Below are positions 15,607-24,195 of a stretch of DNA of 35,170 nucleotides, one piece after another (the stretch's first letter is position 1; each line of letters begins with the position of its first letter). The notes below the pieces were generated by a model. That model saw only the letters and a program-made list of their open reading frames with translations. It did no database searches and was not told the origin of the DNA. Source of the DNA: Aquipseudomonas alcaligenes MRY13-0052 (lineage in GTDB: Bacteria > Pseudomonadota > Gammaproteobacteria > Pseudomonadales > Pseudomonadaceae); the NCBI GenBank assembly GCA_000474255.1, contig BATO01000065.1:1-35170 (forward strand). The letters run 5' to 3'. Position numbers and translations under genes: made by a program.

Positions 15607-16041
15607 GTGACTCTCTACCGACTCCACGAGGCGGATCTGGATATTCCGGACTCCTGGCAGGACCAGAGCATCAATATCTTCAAACTGCCCGCAGCGGGCC
15701 CCGCCAAGGAAGCCAGCTTCGTCATCAGCCGCGACCCCAGCAAGGGCGATGGCGCGTTCGCCGATTACATCGAGCAGCAGCTTTCCAATGCGCGCCAGCA
15801 GTTGCCGGGCTTCGCCCTGATCAAACAGTGGGACATCAACATCCAGGGCTCGCCCGCCGTGCTGCTGGATTACACCTGGCAGCGCGAAGGCCGCCAGCTG
15901 ATGCTGCGCCAGGTGTTCATCGAGCTCAGCGCCACGGTGCTGATCGCCACCCTCACCACCACGCCCCAGGACCTGCCGTACCACGAGCCGGCCTGGAAGC
16001 AGGCGATGCAGACCTTCAAGCCGCTGCCCCCGGCGGCCTGA
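15607..16041 (+). CDS. eagT6: EagT6-type DUF1795 effector chaperone
   Basis: A 144-aa cytoplasmic chaperone of the DUF1795 (DcrB/PsbP-like) family. Its members bind the N-terminal transmembrane helices of PAAR-type effectors and load them onto VgrG. The typical elements are a start near LYRLHEADLDIPDSWQDQSINIFKLP, a central YIEQQLSNARQQLPGFALIKQW, and SPAVLLDYTWQREGRQLMLRQVF. The start codon is GTG, preceded by GGGAAGG about nine bases upstream. It lies 46 bp before the PAAR effector with membrane segments, its expected client. The eag, tse, tsi order and opposite strand relative to vgrG match the eagT6-tse6-tsi6 locus of P. aeruginosa. Confidence 0.9.
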   Translation: MTLYRLHEADLDIPDSWQDQSINIFKLPAAGPAKEASFVISRDPSKGDGAFADYIEQQLSNARQQLPGFALIKQWDINIQGSPAVLLDYTWQREGRQLMLRQVFIELSATVLIATLTTTPQDLPYHEPAWKQAMQTFKPLPPAA

Positions 16042-16087
16042 ACCGAGCGCCGCGAGGCACCCCGCAACAAGGATGTAGACGTAACCC

Positions 16088-17386
16088 ATGGATGCACAGG
16101 CAGCAGCACGGCTCGGTGATGAGATAGCCCACGGTTTCGGCGTGGCGGCCATGGTTGCCGGCGCGGTGGCGGGTGCGCTGATCGGTGCAGCGGTGATCGC
16201 CGCCACGGCGGCCACCGGCGGCGTGGCCCTGGCGGTGATGGCCGGCTCCATCGCTGCGGGCGGCCTGTCGATGTTCCAGATCCTCAAGGGCCTGAACACC
16301 ATTTTCAACCTTCCCGAACCCACCACGGGGGTGTTGATACGGGGCAGCCCGAACGTCTTCATCAACATCCGCGCCGCCATGCGCGCCGGGGACGATGCTT
16401 CGTCCTCCTGCAGCGGCTTGCCCTGCAACCACCCCATCTGGCCCTTCGAGGTGACCATCGCCGAGGGCAGCGCCACCGTTTACATCAACGGCAAGCCGGC
16501 GGCGCGCATCACCAGCAAGATGGTCTGTGGCGCTCACATCAAGAGCGGCAGCGAGAACACCTTCATCGGCGGCCCCACCGAGCGGGTCGCCTTCGTGCTG
16601 GATATCGAAGGCTGGATGCACAGCGGCCTCGAAGCCCTGGGCTTGGCTGCCCTGGGTGTCGGCCTGGTGGTGGCGGCCATGGCCGGCCTGGCCGCCCTGG
16701 CGGCCACCGTGCTGATCGGCGGTGCCATCTATGGCGGCATGGAGCTGCTGGGTGACCTGGGCGACCGCCTCGGCCCCGGCTACCGCGACCTGCTGCAGGG
16801 CGTGGCCGGCATGGCCATGCTCGGCCTGGGGCCGAAGATGGCGCGCCTGGGCAAGCCGACTCCGACCACGCGTACGCCCGCCTACAAGGCCGGCGTCACC
16901 GAGGCGGACATCATGGGCATTCCCAAGGGCTCGCGGCCGCCACCGGGCGACTATCTCGAGCAGCCCTACATCGACAAGCACCTGAAGACCTTCAAGGACG
17001 AAGGCGGCGCCTTCCTGTTCACGGCGGACGATATCGCCAACCCGAAATACGCCGCGTTCAACCCCAACAAGTTCGTCATGGCCGACTCCGACCTGTCCTC
17101 GGTGGTGGCCCAGTACAAGAAGACCGGCGATGTCTCCGTGCTGGAGTCGGCGCTCGGCTATGATCCCGGCTCCCTGGCGGGCAAGGAGATCTACATGCTC
17201 AAGGTGGAGAACCCCAAGGTGCTGATGCCCACCGGCAACGAAGGCGGGGTGAACTCCCTCTGGCGCCCCGGCGGCCTGACGCACCCGGGTGGCATGCGCG
17301 AAGCGGTGCTGGATAATGTCGCCATCAGCCACGGAAACGACATCAACGTACTGAAGTCGGCCCACGACGTCGTGAGAATCCAATGA
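16088..17386 (+). CDS. Tse6-type PAAR effector with unassigned C-terminal toxin domain
   Basis: A 432-aa T6SS effector. A first hydrophobic region at about residues 17-65 (VAAMVAGAVAGALIGAAVIA) is followed by a PAAR domain at about 75-175 (VLIRGSPNVFIN, ITSKMVCGAHIKSGSENTFIGG). A second hydrophobic region at about 183-218 precedes a C-terminal toxin of about 170 residues. This matches the Tse6 layout and length. The toxin part contains YIDKHLKTFKDEGGAFLF, VLESALGYDPGSLAGKEIYML and PTGNEGGVNSLWRPGGLTHPGG. The last motif resembles tails seen on Rhs-type polymorphic toxins, possibly ADP-ribosyltransferase-like, but I cannot assign the activity. The membrane segments would need EagT6. AAGGA lies 14 bases before the ATG, a rather long spacing. 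The stop overlaps the immunity gene by ATGA. Confidence 0.9.
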   Translation: MDAQAAARLGDEIAHGFGVAAMVAGAVAGALIGAAVIAATAATGGVALAVMAGSIAAGGLSMFQILKGLNTIFNLPEPTTGVLIRGSPNVFINIRAAMRAGDDASSSCSGLPCNHPIWPFEVTIAEGSATVYINGKPAARITSKMVCGAHIKSGSENTFIGGPTERVAFVLDIEGWMHSGLEALGLAALGVGLVVAAMAGLAALAATVLIGGAIYGGMELLGDLGDRLGPGYRDLLQGVAGMAMLGLGPKMARLGKPTPTTRTPAYKAGVTEADIMGIPKGSRPPPGDYLEQPYIDKHLKTFKDEGGAFLFTADDIANPKYAAFNPNKFVMADSDLSSVVAQYKKTGDVSVLESALGYDPGSLAGKEIYMLKVENPKVLMPTGNEGGVNSLWRPGGLTHPGGMREAVLDNVAISHGNDINVLKSAHDVVRIQ

Positions 17387-17922
17387 ATCAGAAACTGGAC
17401 AACGTCCTGCTCCTCGCCCTCGCCCTCGCCAACGATGAACTGGACCGCTTCCTGGTGGGCGAGCCGTTCTACTTCCTCGAAGCGCGCAGCGACAACGACG
17501 AACCGCAGAACGTGGTGGCCGCCTTCGACCAGCTGGTGGTGCCGTACTGGCGTGAAACCCGCGACCCGGCCTTCCCCCAGCGCTTCGTCGCGGCACTGCT
17601 GAAGATCCTGGCCACCTACCCGGACCGCAACCGCGCCATCTACCTGGCCCACGACTGGGTCTGGTACTACCGCTTCTGCCTGGCGAAGAAACGCGCCCAG
17701 CCCGAAGGGCCCTATGGCGAGCTGTTCGAGGTGGACATGAACGGCGTGGCGATAGCCCTGCAACGACAGCTGGAAGCCAACAAGGCCGCCCTGCAGGCCG
17801 ATACCCGCTGGGCCGGCGCCGCCTGGAACAGCCCCGACGGCATGTGGACCCCGCTGCTGCGCACCGCCGTGACCGTGCGCGACAAGCTCGGCGGCCCGGA
17901 CTTCGTGCCGGCCAACGCCTGA
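17383..17922 (+). CDS. Immunity protein candidate for the Tse6-type effector
   Basis: A 179-aa soluble, mostly helical protein without signal peptide. Segments such as NVLLLALALANDELDRFLVG, FVAALLKILATYPDRNRAIYLAHDWVWYYRF and GVAIALQRQLEANKAALQA suggest a helical bundle. Its ATG overlaps the effector stop (ATGA), the usual arrangement of an effector-immunity pair. The size differs greatly from Tsi6 (about 95 aa), consistent with a different toxin domain. A cytoplasmic immunity protein would fit a toxin acting in the cytosol. The function is inferred from position only; no known family was recognised. Confidence 0.75.
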   Translation: MNQKLDNVLLLALALANDELDRFLVGEPFYFLEARSDNDEPQNVVAAFDQLVVPYWRETRDPAFPQRFVAALLKILATYPDRNRAIYLAHDWVWYYRFCLAKKRAQPEGPYGELFEVDMNGVAIALQRQLEANKAALQADTRWAGAAWNSPDGMWTPLLRTAVTVRDKLGGPDFVPANA

Positions 17923-18311
17923 GGGGCAACGCCGTTGCCCTTGGGCGAATGAATTCGCCCCTACACCATCCCCAACCCAGGCGCCGTGCCGTCGCCCGCC
18001 TCGTGGGAGCGAATTCATTCGCGATGGAATACCCGGCGACTCGCCGCCCTGTACCGGCTGCAGATCTTTCGCGGCTGAAGCCGCTCCCACAAGGAGAGCC
18101 CGCCGCGAGACCGGACAGGGCGGTGTTGGGCCTCGCTGCGCTCGGCGCCAACCTACGGCACCGCGCCCAACCCGAACCACGCTGCCAACCGGTGTGTAGG
18201 GTGGATGGCGCTTTTTTCATCCACCAGCGGAGTGGCCGGCGAACACGCAAGGTGGACCGATGGCGCGGGGTCCACCCTACGCGGCGGCGGCATGGGTGAT
18301 CGGCCGGGCGA
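17923..18311. repeat. Cluster of intergenic palindromic repeats
   Basis: This 389-bp gap between convergent genes is packed with inverted repeats. GGGCGAATGAATTCGCCC lies at 17943-17960. GTGGGAGCGAATTCATTCGC (18003-18022) is the reverse complement of the copy at 30-49. CGGCTGAAGCCGCTCCCAC occurs near 18071-18089. GTTGGG...CGCCAACCTACG spans 18124-18156. A pair GTAGGGTGGA (18196-18205) / TCCACCCTAC (18271-18280) brackets another 65 bp. No gene is convincing. Such REP/BIME clusters collect at convergent gene ends in Pseudomonas and may stop transcription from both sides. Confidence 0.75.
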
Positions 18312-20249
18312 TCAGGCCTTGGGTGGCGGGAACAGCGCCTTGACCATGGCATCGATGGTGCCCTTGATGCCTTTGCCCTTGTTCGGCACCTCGCTGGCGA
18401 CTCCGGAGTTGAGGTCGAGGCGGCTGCCGGTGTCGATGGCGGTGTTGCCGCTGGTGTAGAGGTTGAAGGCGGTGCCGGAGATGTTGATCTCGCCGCTGGC
18501 GTTGAACTCCAGCACGCTCTTGCCGCACACCAGGCGGATCTGCGCGCCGGCTTCGATCAGGTACTGGGTGCTCACGCTGTCGGTCTTGGCGCCGCCCACC
18601 ATCAGGGTGTCGTTGCGCTTCACCGCGCGGGTGCGGTCCTGGCCGATGCGTGCCAGCTCGTCGTTGTCCACGCTCTTGGTGCGGTTGTGGCCCACCCAGT
18701 GGGATTCGTCGTGCTCGACGGCGATGTCCTGGTTGCGTTCCGCGTGGATGTACAGCTGCTCGGCGCCCTTCTTGTCCTCCATGCGGATTTCGTTGAAGTT
18801 CGCCGGCGTGCCGCCTTTGCTGGAACGGCTCTTGGTGCCGCTCTGGGTGGCGTTGGCGGGCAGCTCGTAGGGCACCGTCTGCTCGGCGTTGTACACGCGG
18901 CCGGTGATGATCGGCCGGTCGGGGTCGCCTTCGAGGAAGCCGACTATCACTTCCTGGCCGATGCGCGGGATCTGCACCGCGCCCCAGTTCTTGCCGGCCC
19001 AGGCCTGGGATACGCGTATCCAGCAGGAGCTGTTTTCGTTGGATTGGTCGTGGCGGTCCCAGTAGAAGTGCACCTTCACCCGGCCGTACTGGTCGGTCCA
19101 GATTTCCTCGCCTTTCGGGCCGACGACCATGGCCGTCTGCGGGCCCTGGACGATGGGCTTGATGGTGGTGGGCATGGGGCGGAAGGGCTGGCGCGCCTCG
19201 ATGCAATCAAGCGAGCTGTCGAACTGCAGCGGGCCGCCCGAGGCGCCGCTTTCATAGCTTTCTTGGCTGACCGAATAGCGCGCGCCGACGATCAGGTATT
19301 CGCGGTTCTGGTCGGCACGGGGGTAGCCGCTCATCTTGAACAGGTGGCCCGAGCCCAGGCCGCGGGCGTTGGTGCGCAGCTGCACGCGCTCGAACTGGGT
19401 CTGGATGGCTTCGATGCGGTTGCGTGCGTATTGCTCGCCGTCCTGGCTCTGGGTGTATTCGCCCGGGTAGTCGTACAGCGGGTGCTCGGCGTTGCTGTGG
19501 GCGCGGCTGACGGTGGAGCGCACCTGCAGGTGGGCGCTGGGGCGCTGGAAGTCGTAGTCGTTGAGGGACAGCGAACCCGGCTGCACCTCGCGCGCCAGGT
19601 ACCAGTCATAGACGTGGTCGCGTTCGCGCATCTGGTCCGCCAGCGGGTAGAAGGGCACCGTGGCGTAGCCGGCCACCGGCGCATGGGCGCCGTAGGCATC
19701 GGAGAGCACCAGCACATGGCGCGCCTGTTCATGGCGGAAGTAGTAGTAGATGCCTTCCTGTTCCATCAGCCGGCTGACGAACTCGAAGCTGGTCTCGCGG
19801 TACTGAACGCAGTACTCCCACTCGGTGTAGGGGCGGGTGAGGGCGTCTTCGAAATCTGAGAAGCCGAGGTCGCGGAACACCTGCTTGATGATGTCCGGCA
19901 CCGTCTTGTTCTGGAAGATGCGGCAGTCGGAGGTGCGCGACAGCAACCAGAACCACGGCCGCAGGCTCACCTGGTAGGCGGCGAACTGGCCGGTGCCGGC
20001 GGCCTGGCTGCAGCGGCAGGCGATGCCGTGGAAGTAGCGCTGGCTGCCGTCGGGCAGCTCCAGGGAAACGCCCATGGGCTTGCCCAGCAGGGCGTCGAGC
20101 TGGATCGAGTGATCCTCGGAGATCAGGCTCAGTTCATAGTCGAACAGCCGCCCCAGTTCCTCATGGCCGTCGAGCCGGTCCAGCAGCAATGCATCGCCGC
20201 CCAGCGGGCTGCTGACCTTGGCCATGCGTGCCCGTTGCGTAATCGCCAT
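18312..20249 (-). CDS. vgrG1a: T6SS spike protein VgrG (VgrG1a type)
   Basis: A 645-aa spike protein. The gp27-like part, OB fold (EIWTDQYGRVKVHFYWDRHD) and the GDPDRPIITGRVYN region are almost the same as in the other VgrG of this window. It has a shorter beta-helical tail (AQIRLVCGKSVLEFNASGEINISGTAFNLY) and a different end (KGIKGTIDAMVKALFPPPKA). The length equals that of P. aeruginosa VgrG1a, and the gene follows clpV as there. AAGGAAG lies about seven bases before the ATG. The adjacent opposite-strand EagT6/Tse6-type cassette makes that effector its probable cargo. Confidence 0.95.
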   Translation of the reverse strand: MAITQRARMAKVSSPLGGDALLLDRLDGHEELGRLFDYELSLISEDHSIQLDALLGKPMGVSLELPDGSQRYFHGIACRCSQAAGTGQFAAYQVSLRPWFWLLSRTSDCRIFQNKTVPDIIKQVFRDLGFSDFEDALTRPYTEWEYCVQYRETSFEFVSRLMEQEGIYYYFRHEQARHVLVLSDAYGAHAPVAGYATVPFYPLADQMRERDHVYDWYLAREVQPGSLSLNDYDFQRPSAHLQVRSTVSRAHSNAEHPLYDYPGEYTQSQDGEQYARNRIEAIQTQFERVQLRTNARGLGSGHLFKMSGYPRADQNREYLIVGARYSVSQESYESGASGGPLQFDSSLDCIEARQPFRPMPTTIKPIVQGPQTAMVVGPKGEEIWTDQYGRVKVHFYWDRHDQSNENSSCWIRVSQAWAGKNWGAVQIPRIGQEVIVGFLEGDPDRPIITGRVYNAEQTVPYELPANATQSGTKSRSSKGGTPANFNEIRMEDKKGAEQLYIHAERNQDIAVEHDESHWVGHNRTKSVDNDELARIGQDRTRAVKRNDTLMVGGAKTDSVSTQYLIEAGAQIRLVCGKSVLEFNASGEINISGTAFNLYTSGNTAIDTGSRLDLNSGVASEVPNKGKGIKGTIDAMVKALFPPPKA

Positions 20250-20316
20250 CCCACTACTTCCTTAGCGCTGCGCGCGTCACTGCCGGGTTCCGACGCGCCG
20301 GAACCGTTTATATCAG

Positions 20317-20345
20317 GCGGCGCACTCCAGGGCGGAGTGCGCCGC
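20317..20345 (-). terminator. Strong hairpin after clpV
   Basis: A perfect 12-bp stem (20317-20328 with 20334-20345) and a 5-nt loop begins 6 bp past the clpV stop. No T-run follows on the minus strand. It may reduce read-through into vgrG1a or protect the core-operon mRNA 3' end. A TATAAA on the minus strand just beyond (about 20308-20313) could be a -10 element for vgrG1a, but no matching -35 was found. Confidence 0.55.
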
Positions 20346-20351
20346 GTCGCT

Positions 20352-23051
20352 TCAATCGAAGCTGTAGGTGAACTCGCCGTTCTCGGCGCCCACCACCACC
20401 TTCTCGACCTTGCGGCCTTCCAGCATGCGGCCGAGGAACTCGCGGGAGAGGTCCGGCAGCATGCTGTTGGTGAGGATGGCGTCGATCTGGCGACCGCCGC
20501 TCTCGGTTTCGGTGCAGCGGGAAACCACCAGGTCAACCACCTTGTCGTCGAAGTCGAAGGGCACCTTGTGCGAGCCCTCCACGCGCTTCTTGATGCGGCC
20601 CAGCTGCAGGCGGGTGATGCTCTTCAGCATCTCGTCGGTCAGCGGGTAGTAGGGGATGGTCACCAGGCGGCCGAGCAGGGCCGGCGGGAAGATCTTCAGC
20701 AGCGGCTCACGCAGCGACTTGGCGATGCCTTCGGGTTCGGGCATCAGCTCGGGGTCGTTGCACAGGCTGGCGATCAGGTCGGTGCCGGCGTTGGTGGTCA
20801 GCAGGATCAGGGTGTTCTTGAAGTCGATCACCCGGCCTTCGCCATCTTCCATCACGCCCTTGTCGAACACCTGGAAGAAGATCTCGTGCACGTCCGGGTG
20901 GGCCTTCTCCACCTCGTCCAGCAGCACCACGCTGTAGGGCTTGCGCCGCACCGCCTCGGTGAGCACGCCGCCTTCGCCGTAGCCGATGTAGCCGGGCGGG
21001 GCACCCTTGAGGGTGGAGACGGTATGGGCTTCCTGGAACTCGCTCATGTTGATGGTGATGACGTTCTGCTCACCGCCGTACATGGCTTCGGCCAGGGCCA
21101 GCGCGGTTTCGGTCTTGCCCACGCCCGAGGTGCCGGCGAGCATGAACACGCCGATGGGCTTGCTGGGGTTGTCGAGCCCGGCGCGGGAGGTCTGGATGCG
21201 CTTGGCGATCATCTCCAGGGCGTGGTCCTGGCCGATGATGCGCTTCTTCAGGTGGGTGCCCAGGTTGAGCACGGTCTCGATCTCGTTGCGCGCCATGCGG
21301 CCCACCGGGATGCCGGTCCAGTCGGCCACCACCGAGGCCACCGCCTGGTAGTCCACGGTCGGCAGGATCAGCGGGTTCTCGCCCTGCAGCGTGCTCAGGC
21401 GCTGTTGCAGGTCGGCCAGCTTGGCGCGCAGGCCATTGAGCTCGTCCTCGCTCAGGCTCGGCGCATCGGCGCCACCTTCGCGGCTGGTGCCGTCCACCGG
21501 CTCGGCGGCGGCACGCAGGCTGGCGCGGGTGGCCAGCAGCTCGTCCACCAGGGCCTTCTCTTCGTTCCAGCGGGCTTCCAGCTCGGCCAGGCGGCCGCGC
21601 TCTTCCGCCAGCGCGTTATCGACATCGGTGCGACGACTGCCGATGGCGACGCCGATGGCGTGCTCGCGGCCGATGATGGCCAGCTCGGTTTCCAGCGCCT
21701 CGATGCGACGGCGGCTGTCGTCTACCTCGGCCGGCACGGCGTGCAGGCTGATGGCGACGCGGGCGCAGGCGGTGTCCAGCAGGCTCACCGACTTGTCCGG
21801 CAGCTGGCGCGCGGGGATGTAGCGGTGGGACAGCTTGACCGCCGCCTCCAGCGCTTCGTCGAGGATCTGCACCTGGTGGTGCTTCTCCATGGTCGAGGCG
21901 ACGCCGCGCATCATCAGGATGGCGCGGTGCTCGGACGGCTCGTCCACCTGCACCACCTGGAAGCGGCGGGTGAGGGCGGGGTCCTTCTCGATGTGTTTCT
22001 TGTACTCGGCCCAGGTGGTGGCCGCGACGGTGCGCAGGGTGCCGCGCGCCAGGGCGGGTTTGAGCAGGTTGGCCGCGTCGCCGGTACCGGCGGCGCCACC
22101 GGCACCCACCAGGGTGTGGGCTTCGTCGATGAACAGGATGATCGGCTTGGGCGAGCTTTGTACGTCTTCGATCACCTGGCGCAGGCGCTGTTCGAACTCG
22201 CCCTTCATGCTGGCGCCGGCCTGCAGCAGGCCCACGTCCAGGGCGCGCAGTTCGACGTCCTTCAGCGAGGGCGGCACGTCGCCGGCGACGATGCGCAGGG
22301 CGAAGCCTTCCACCACTGCGGTTTTGCCCACGCCGGCTTCGCCGGTGAGGATCGGGTTGTTCTGCCGGCGACGCATGAGGATGTCCACCAGTTGGCGGAT
22401 CTCGTCGTCACGGCCGACGATGGGGTCCAGCTTGCCGCTGCGGGCCTGCTCGGTGAGGTCGACAGTGAAGCGCTTCAGCGCTTCCTGCTTGCCCATGGCG
22501 GAGGGGGCCATGGCTCCGCTGGCCTCGCCCGGGGCAGCGCCGGCGTTGAAGCCGTCGGTGGCGGTCAGGGCGTTTTCCGGGGAGCTGCCGACGATCTCGT
22601 CGAAGCGCTCGATCAGGGTTTCCACCTTGATCTTGTCGAACTCGCGGGAAATGGAGGTCAGCGCATGGCGCAGGCTCGGCGTCTTGAGGATGCCGACCAC
22701 CAGGTAGGCGGTGCGCACCTGGCTCTCACCGAACATCAGGCTGCCGTAGACCCAGCCGCGCTCCACCGCTTCCTCGACATGGGAGGACAGGTCGGTGATC
22801 GAGGTCGAGCCACGGGGCAGGCGATCCAGCGCCTCGGTGATGTCCTTGGCCAGGCGCCCGGGTTCGATGTTGAACTGGCGGATGATCTGGTGCAGGTCGG
22901 AATCCTGCAGCTGCAGGACCTGGTGGAACCAGTGCACCAGCTCGACATAGGGGTTGCCACGCAGCTTGCAGAACACCGTGGCCGCTTCGATCGCCTTGTA
23001 GGCGAGGCTGTTCAGCTTCCCGAACAGCTTGGCACGACTGATTTCGCTCAT
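20352..23051 (-). CDS. clpV: T6SS sheath-recycling AAA+ ATPase ClpV (TssH)
   Basis: An 899-aa ATPase that disassembles contracted TssBC sheath in the cytoplasm. An N-terminal Clp-N domain (residues about 1-155) precedes AAA1, with Walker A GEAGVGKT at 237-244 and Walker B IILFIDEAH at about 304-312. A coiled middle region (about 440-560, rich in Glu/Arg/Leu) follows, then AAA2 with Walker A GTSGVGKT at 640-647, the pore-type segment GAPPGYIGYGEGG and Walker B VVLLDEVEKAH. The start is the ATG after a strong AAGGAG; the upstream 45 codons of open frame are not Clp-like. It is the tenth gene of the minus-strand core run, 115 bp after tssG. Confidence 0.97.
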   Translation of the reverse strand: MSEISRAKLFGKLNSLAYKAIEAATVFCKLRGNPYVELVHWFHQVLQLQDSDLHQIIRQFNIEPGRLAKDITEALDRLPRGSTSITDLSSHVEEAVERGWVYGSLMFGESQVRTAYLVVGILKTPSLRHALTSISREFDKIKVETLIERFDEIVGSSPENALTATDGFNAGAAPGEASGAMAPSAMGKQEALKRFTVDLTEQARSGKLDPIVGRDDEIRQLVDILMRRRQNNPILTGEAGVGKTAVVEGFALRIVAGDVPPSLKDVELRALDVGLLQAGASMKGEFEQRLRQVIEDVQSSPKPIILFIDEAHTLVGAGGAAGTGDAANLLKPALARGTLRTVAATTWAEYKKHIEKDPALTRRFQVVQVDEPSEHRAILMMRGVASTMEKHHQVQILDEALEAAVKLSHRYIPARQLPDKSVSLLDTACARVAISLHAVPAEVDDSRRRIEALETELAIIGREHAIGVAIGSRRTDVDNALAEERGRLAELEARWNEEKALVDELLATRASLRAAAEPVDGTSREGGADAPSLSEDELNGLRAKLADLQQRLSTLQGENPLILPTVDYQAVASVVADWTGIPVGRMARNEIETVLNLGTHLKKRIIGQDHALEMIAKRIQTSRAGLDNPSKPIGVFMLAGTSGVGKTETALALAEAMYGGEQNVITINMSEFQEAHTVSTLKGAPPGYIGYGEGGVLTEAVRRKPYSVVLLDEVEKAHPDVHEIFFQVFDKGVMEDGEGRVIDFKNTLILLTTNAGTDLIASLCNDPELMPEPEGIAKSLREPLLKIFPPALLGRLVTIPYYPLTDEMLKSITRLQLGRIKKRVEGSHKVPFDFDDKVVDLVVSRCTETESGGRQIDAILTNSMLPDLSREFLGRMLEGRKVEKVVVGAENGEFTYSFD

Positions 23052-23166
23052 CTTGCTCTCCTTTTCCTGACGGCACGCTTGCTGTGATGGCCGTGTGGTT
23101 GGTCTTGTCTGAAGCACTCCATGCGCTTCGTGTTGTTTTCTATCGGCGGGTCGCGGTGGCGTGCAC

Positions 23167-24195
23167 TCAGGCGCGCGCCTCCGCACCGTGGTTCAGGTGG
23201 CTCACCGCCAGCAGCAGGTCGTCGGCGTCGCCTTCGGGCTTGCCCAGCCAGGTGTTGAAGCCCAGCCGGTCGCCGCCGCCCAGGGTCATGGGCGGCACTT
23301 CGTCACGTTCCAGCACCAGGTTGCTGTCCCAGTCCAGCTCCTCGCCCAGGTACTCGGCGACCCAGGCGGCCAGTTCATGGAACAGCTCGCCACCGGGCAG
23401 GAAGCGCTGGTACTGCGAGAGCCCCAGCGGGCCAATGCGGATGCGGAACTTGTGCTGGCGGTCCCACACGTGGGTGCCCAGGCACAGGTCGACGCCCAGG
23501 GTGCTGGCCTGGGCGCCCAGGCGGCTGTACTCGGGGAGTTCCAGCCACTGGCCGACGTACTCCTCGATGGCCACGGGCACGCCGAAGAACTCCGCGAGTA
23601 TGGTGCGCAGGCCGTCCGGGTAGCGGGTCTGTGCCGCCAGGTGGCCGGTGAAGTAGTAGCGCGCGGCGTCGTCGATCGGCCCCTGGCCCATCAGGCTCTG
23701 CATGCCGCGGCCGGAGAGGGCGCCGAGGCGCGGCGACCAGTAGTCGTCGCCGGGGCGGTCCTGGCTCACGGTCGGCCGGGCTTCGGCCCAGGCGCGGTAG
23801 AACAGGGTCAGCAGGCGGTGGTTGAAGACGTCGAGGAAGCGCTTGAAGGTGGCGTCGGCGTTGTTGCGCTGGCGCTCACGGGCGTATTCGGTCAGGTGCA
23901 GCGGCAGCGGGCCGTTGGGGCCGGTGAGGCCGAAGAAGTACTGCTCGATGCGCGGCGTGCCGTCGGGGTTGTGCTCGACGCTGGCCAGGGTCGAGGGGGC
24001 GAAGCCGCAATCGGGTTTCTGCCCCAGGCGCAGCGGGTCGTCGGCCAGGCGCACGGAATGCCCCAGGCGCGGGCGCTCGGGGAATTCGCACTCGATGCGG
24101 CGCAGCGCCTGGAAGAAATCGTAGTTCCAGGGCGCGGTCTCCATGGCCGCGAGGGTGTTCACAGATTCGGACGGCGTCCGGGCTTCGCCCGCCAT
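23167..24195 (-). CDS. tssG: T6SS baseplate subunit TssG
   Basis: A 342-aa baseplate wedge protein that works with TssF and TssE. It shows the TssG pattern: WNYDFFQALRRIECEFPERPRLGHSVRLADDPLRLGQ, YFFGLTGPNGPLPLHLTEYARER, FLDVFNHRLLTLFYRAWAEARP, and late LGTHVWDRQHKFRIRIGPL. The listed start overlaps the end of tssF by 37 bases, implying coupled translation. Met18 (24144) lies after the tssF stop and is a possible alternative start, since family similarity begins just after it. Confidence 0.94.
   Translation of the reverse strand: MAGEARTPSESVNTLAAMETAPWNYDFFQALRRIECEFPERPRLGHSVRLADDPLRLGQKPDCGFAPSTLASVEHNPDGTPRIEQYFFGLTGPNGPLPLHLTEYARERQRNNADATFKRFLDVFNHRLLTLFYRAWAEARPTVSQDRPGDDYWSPRLGALSGRGMQSLMGQGPIDDAARYYFTGHLAAQTRYPDGLRTILAEFFGVPVAIEEYVGQWLELPEYSRLGAQASTLGVDLCLGTHVWDRQHKFRIRIGPLGLSQYQRFLPGGELFHELAAWVAEYLGEELDWDSNLVLERDEVPPMTLGGGDRLGFNTWLGKPEGDADDLLLAVSHLNHGAEARA

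Noticed and set aside
16016-18352. Open minus-strand frame of 778 codons opposite the Tse6-type effector and immunity genes
   Set aside because: It spans the palindrome cluster and lies antisense to genes with clear PAAR and membrane features; Arg/Ala/Gly-rich noise.
20028-23087. Open plus-strand frame of 1,019 codons opposite clpV and vgrG1a
   Set aside because: It is a mirror of the minus-strand genes caused by G/C-rich third positions: Val/Gly/Ala/His/Gln-rich, with no domain, while the opposite strand encodes ClpV with all its motifs.
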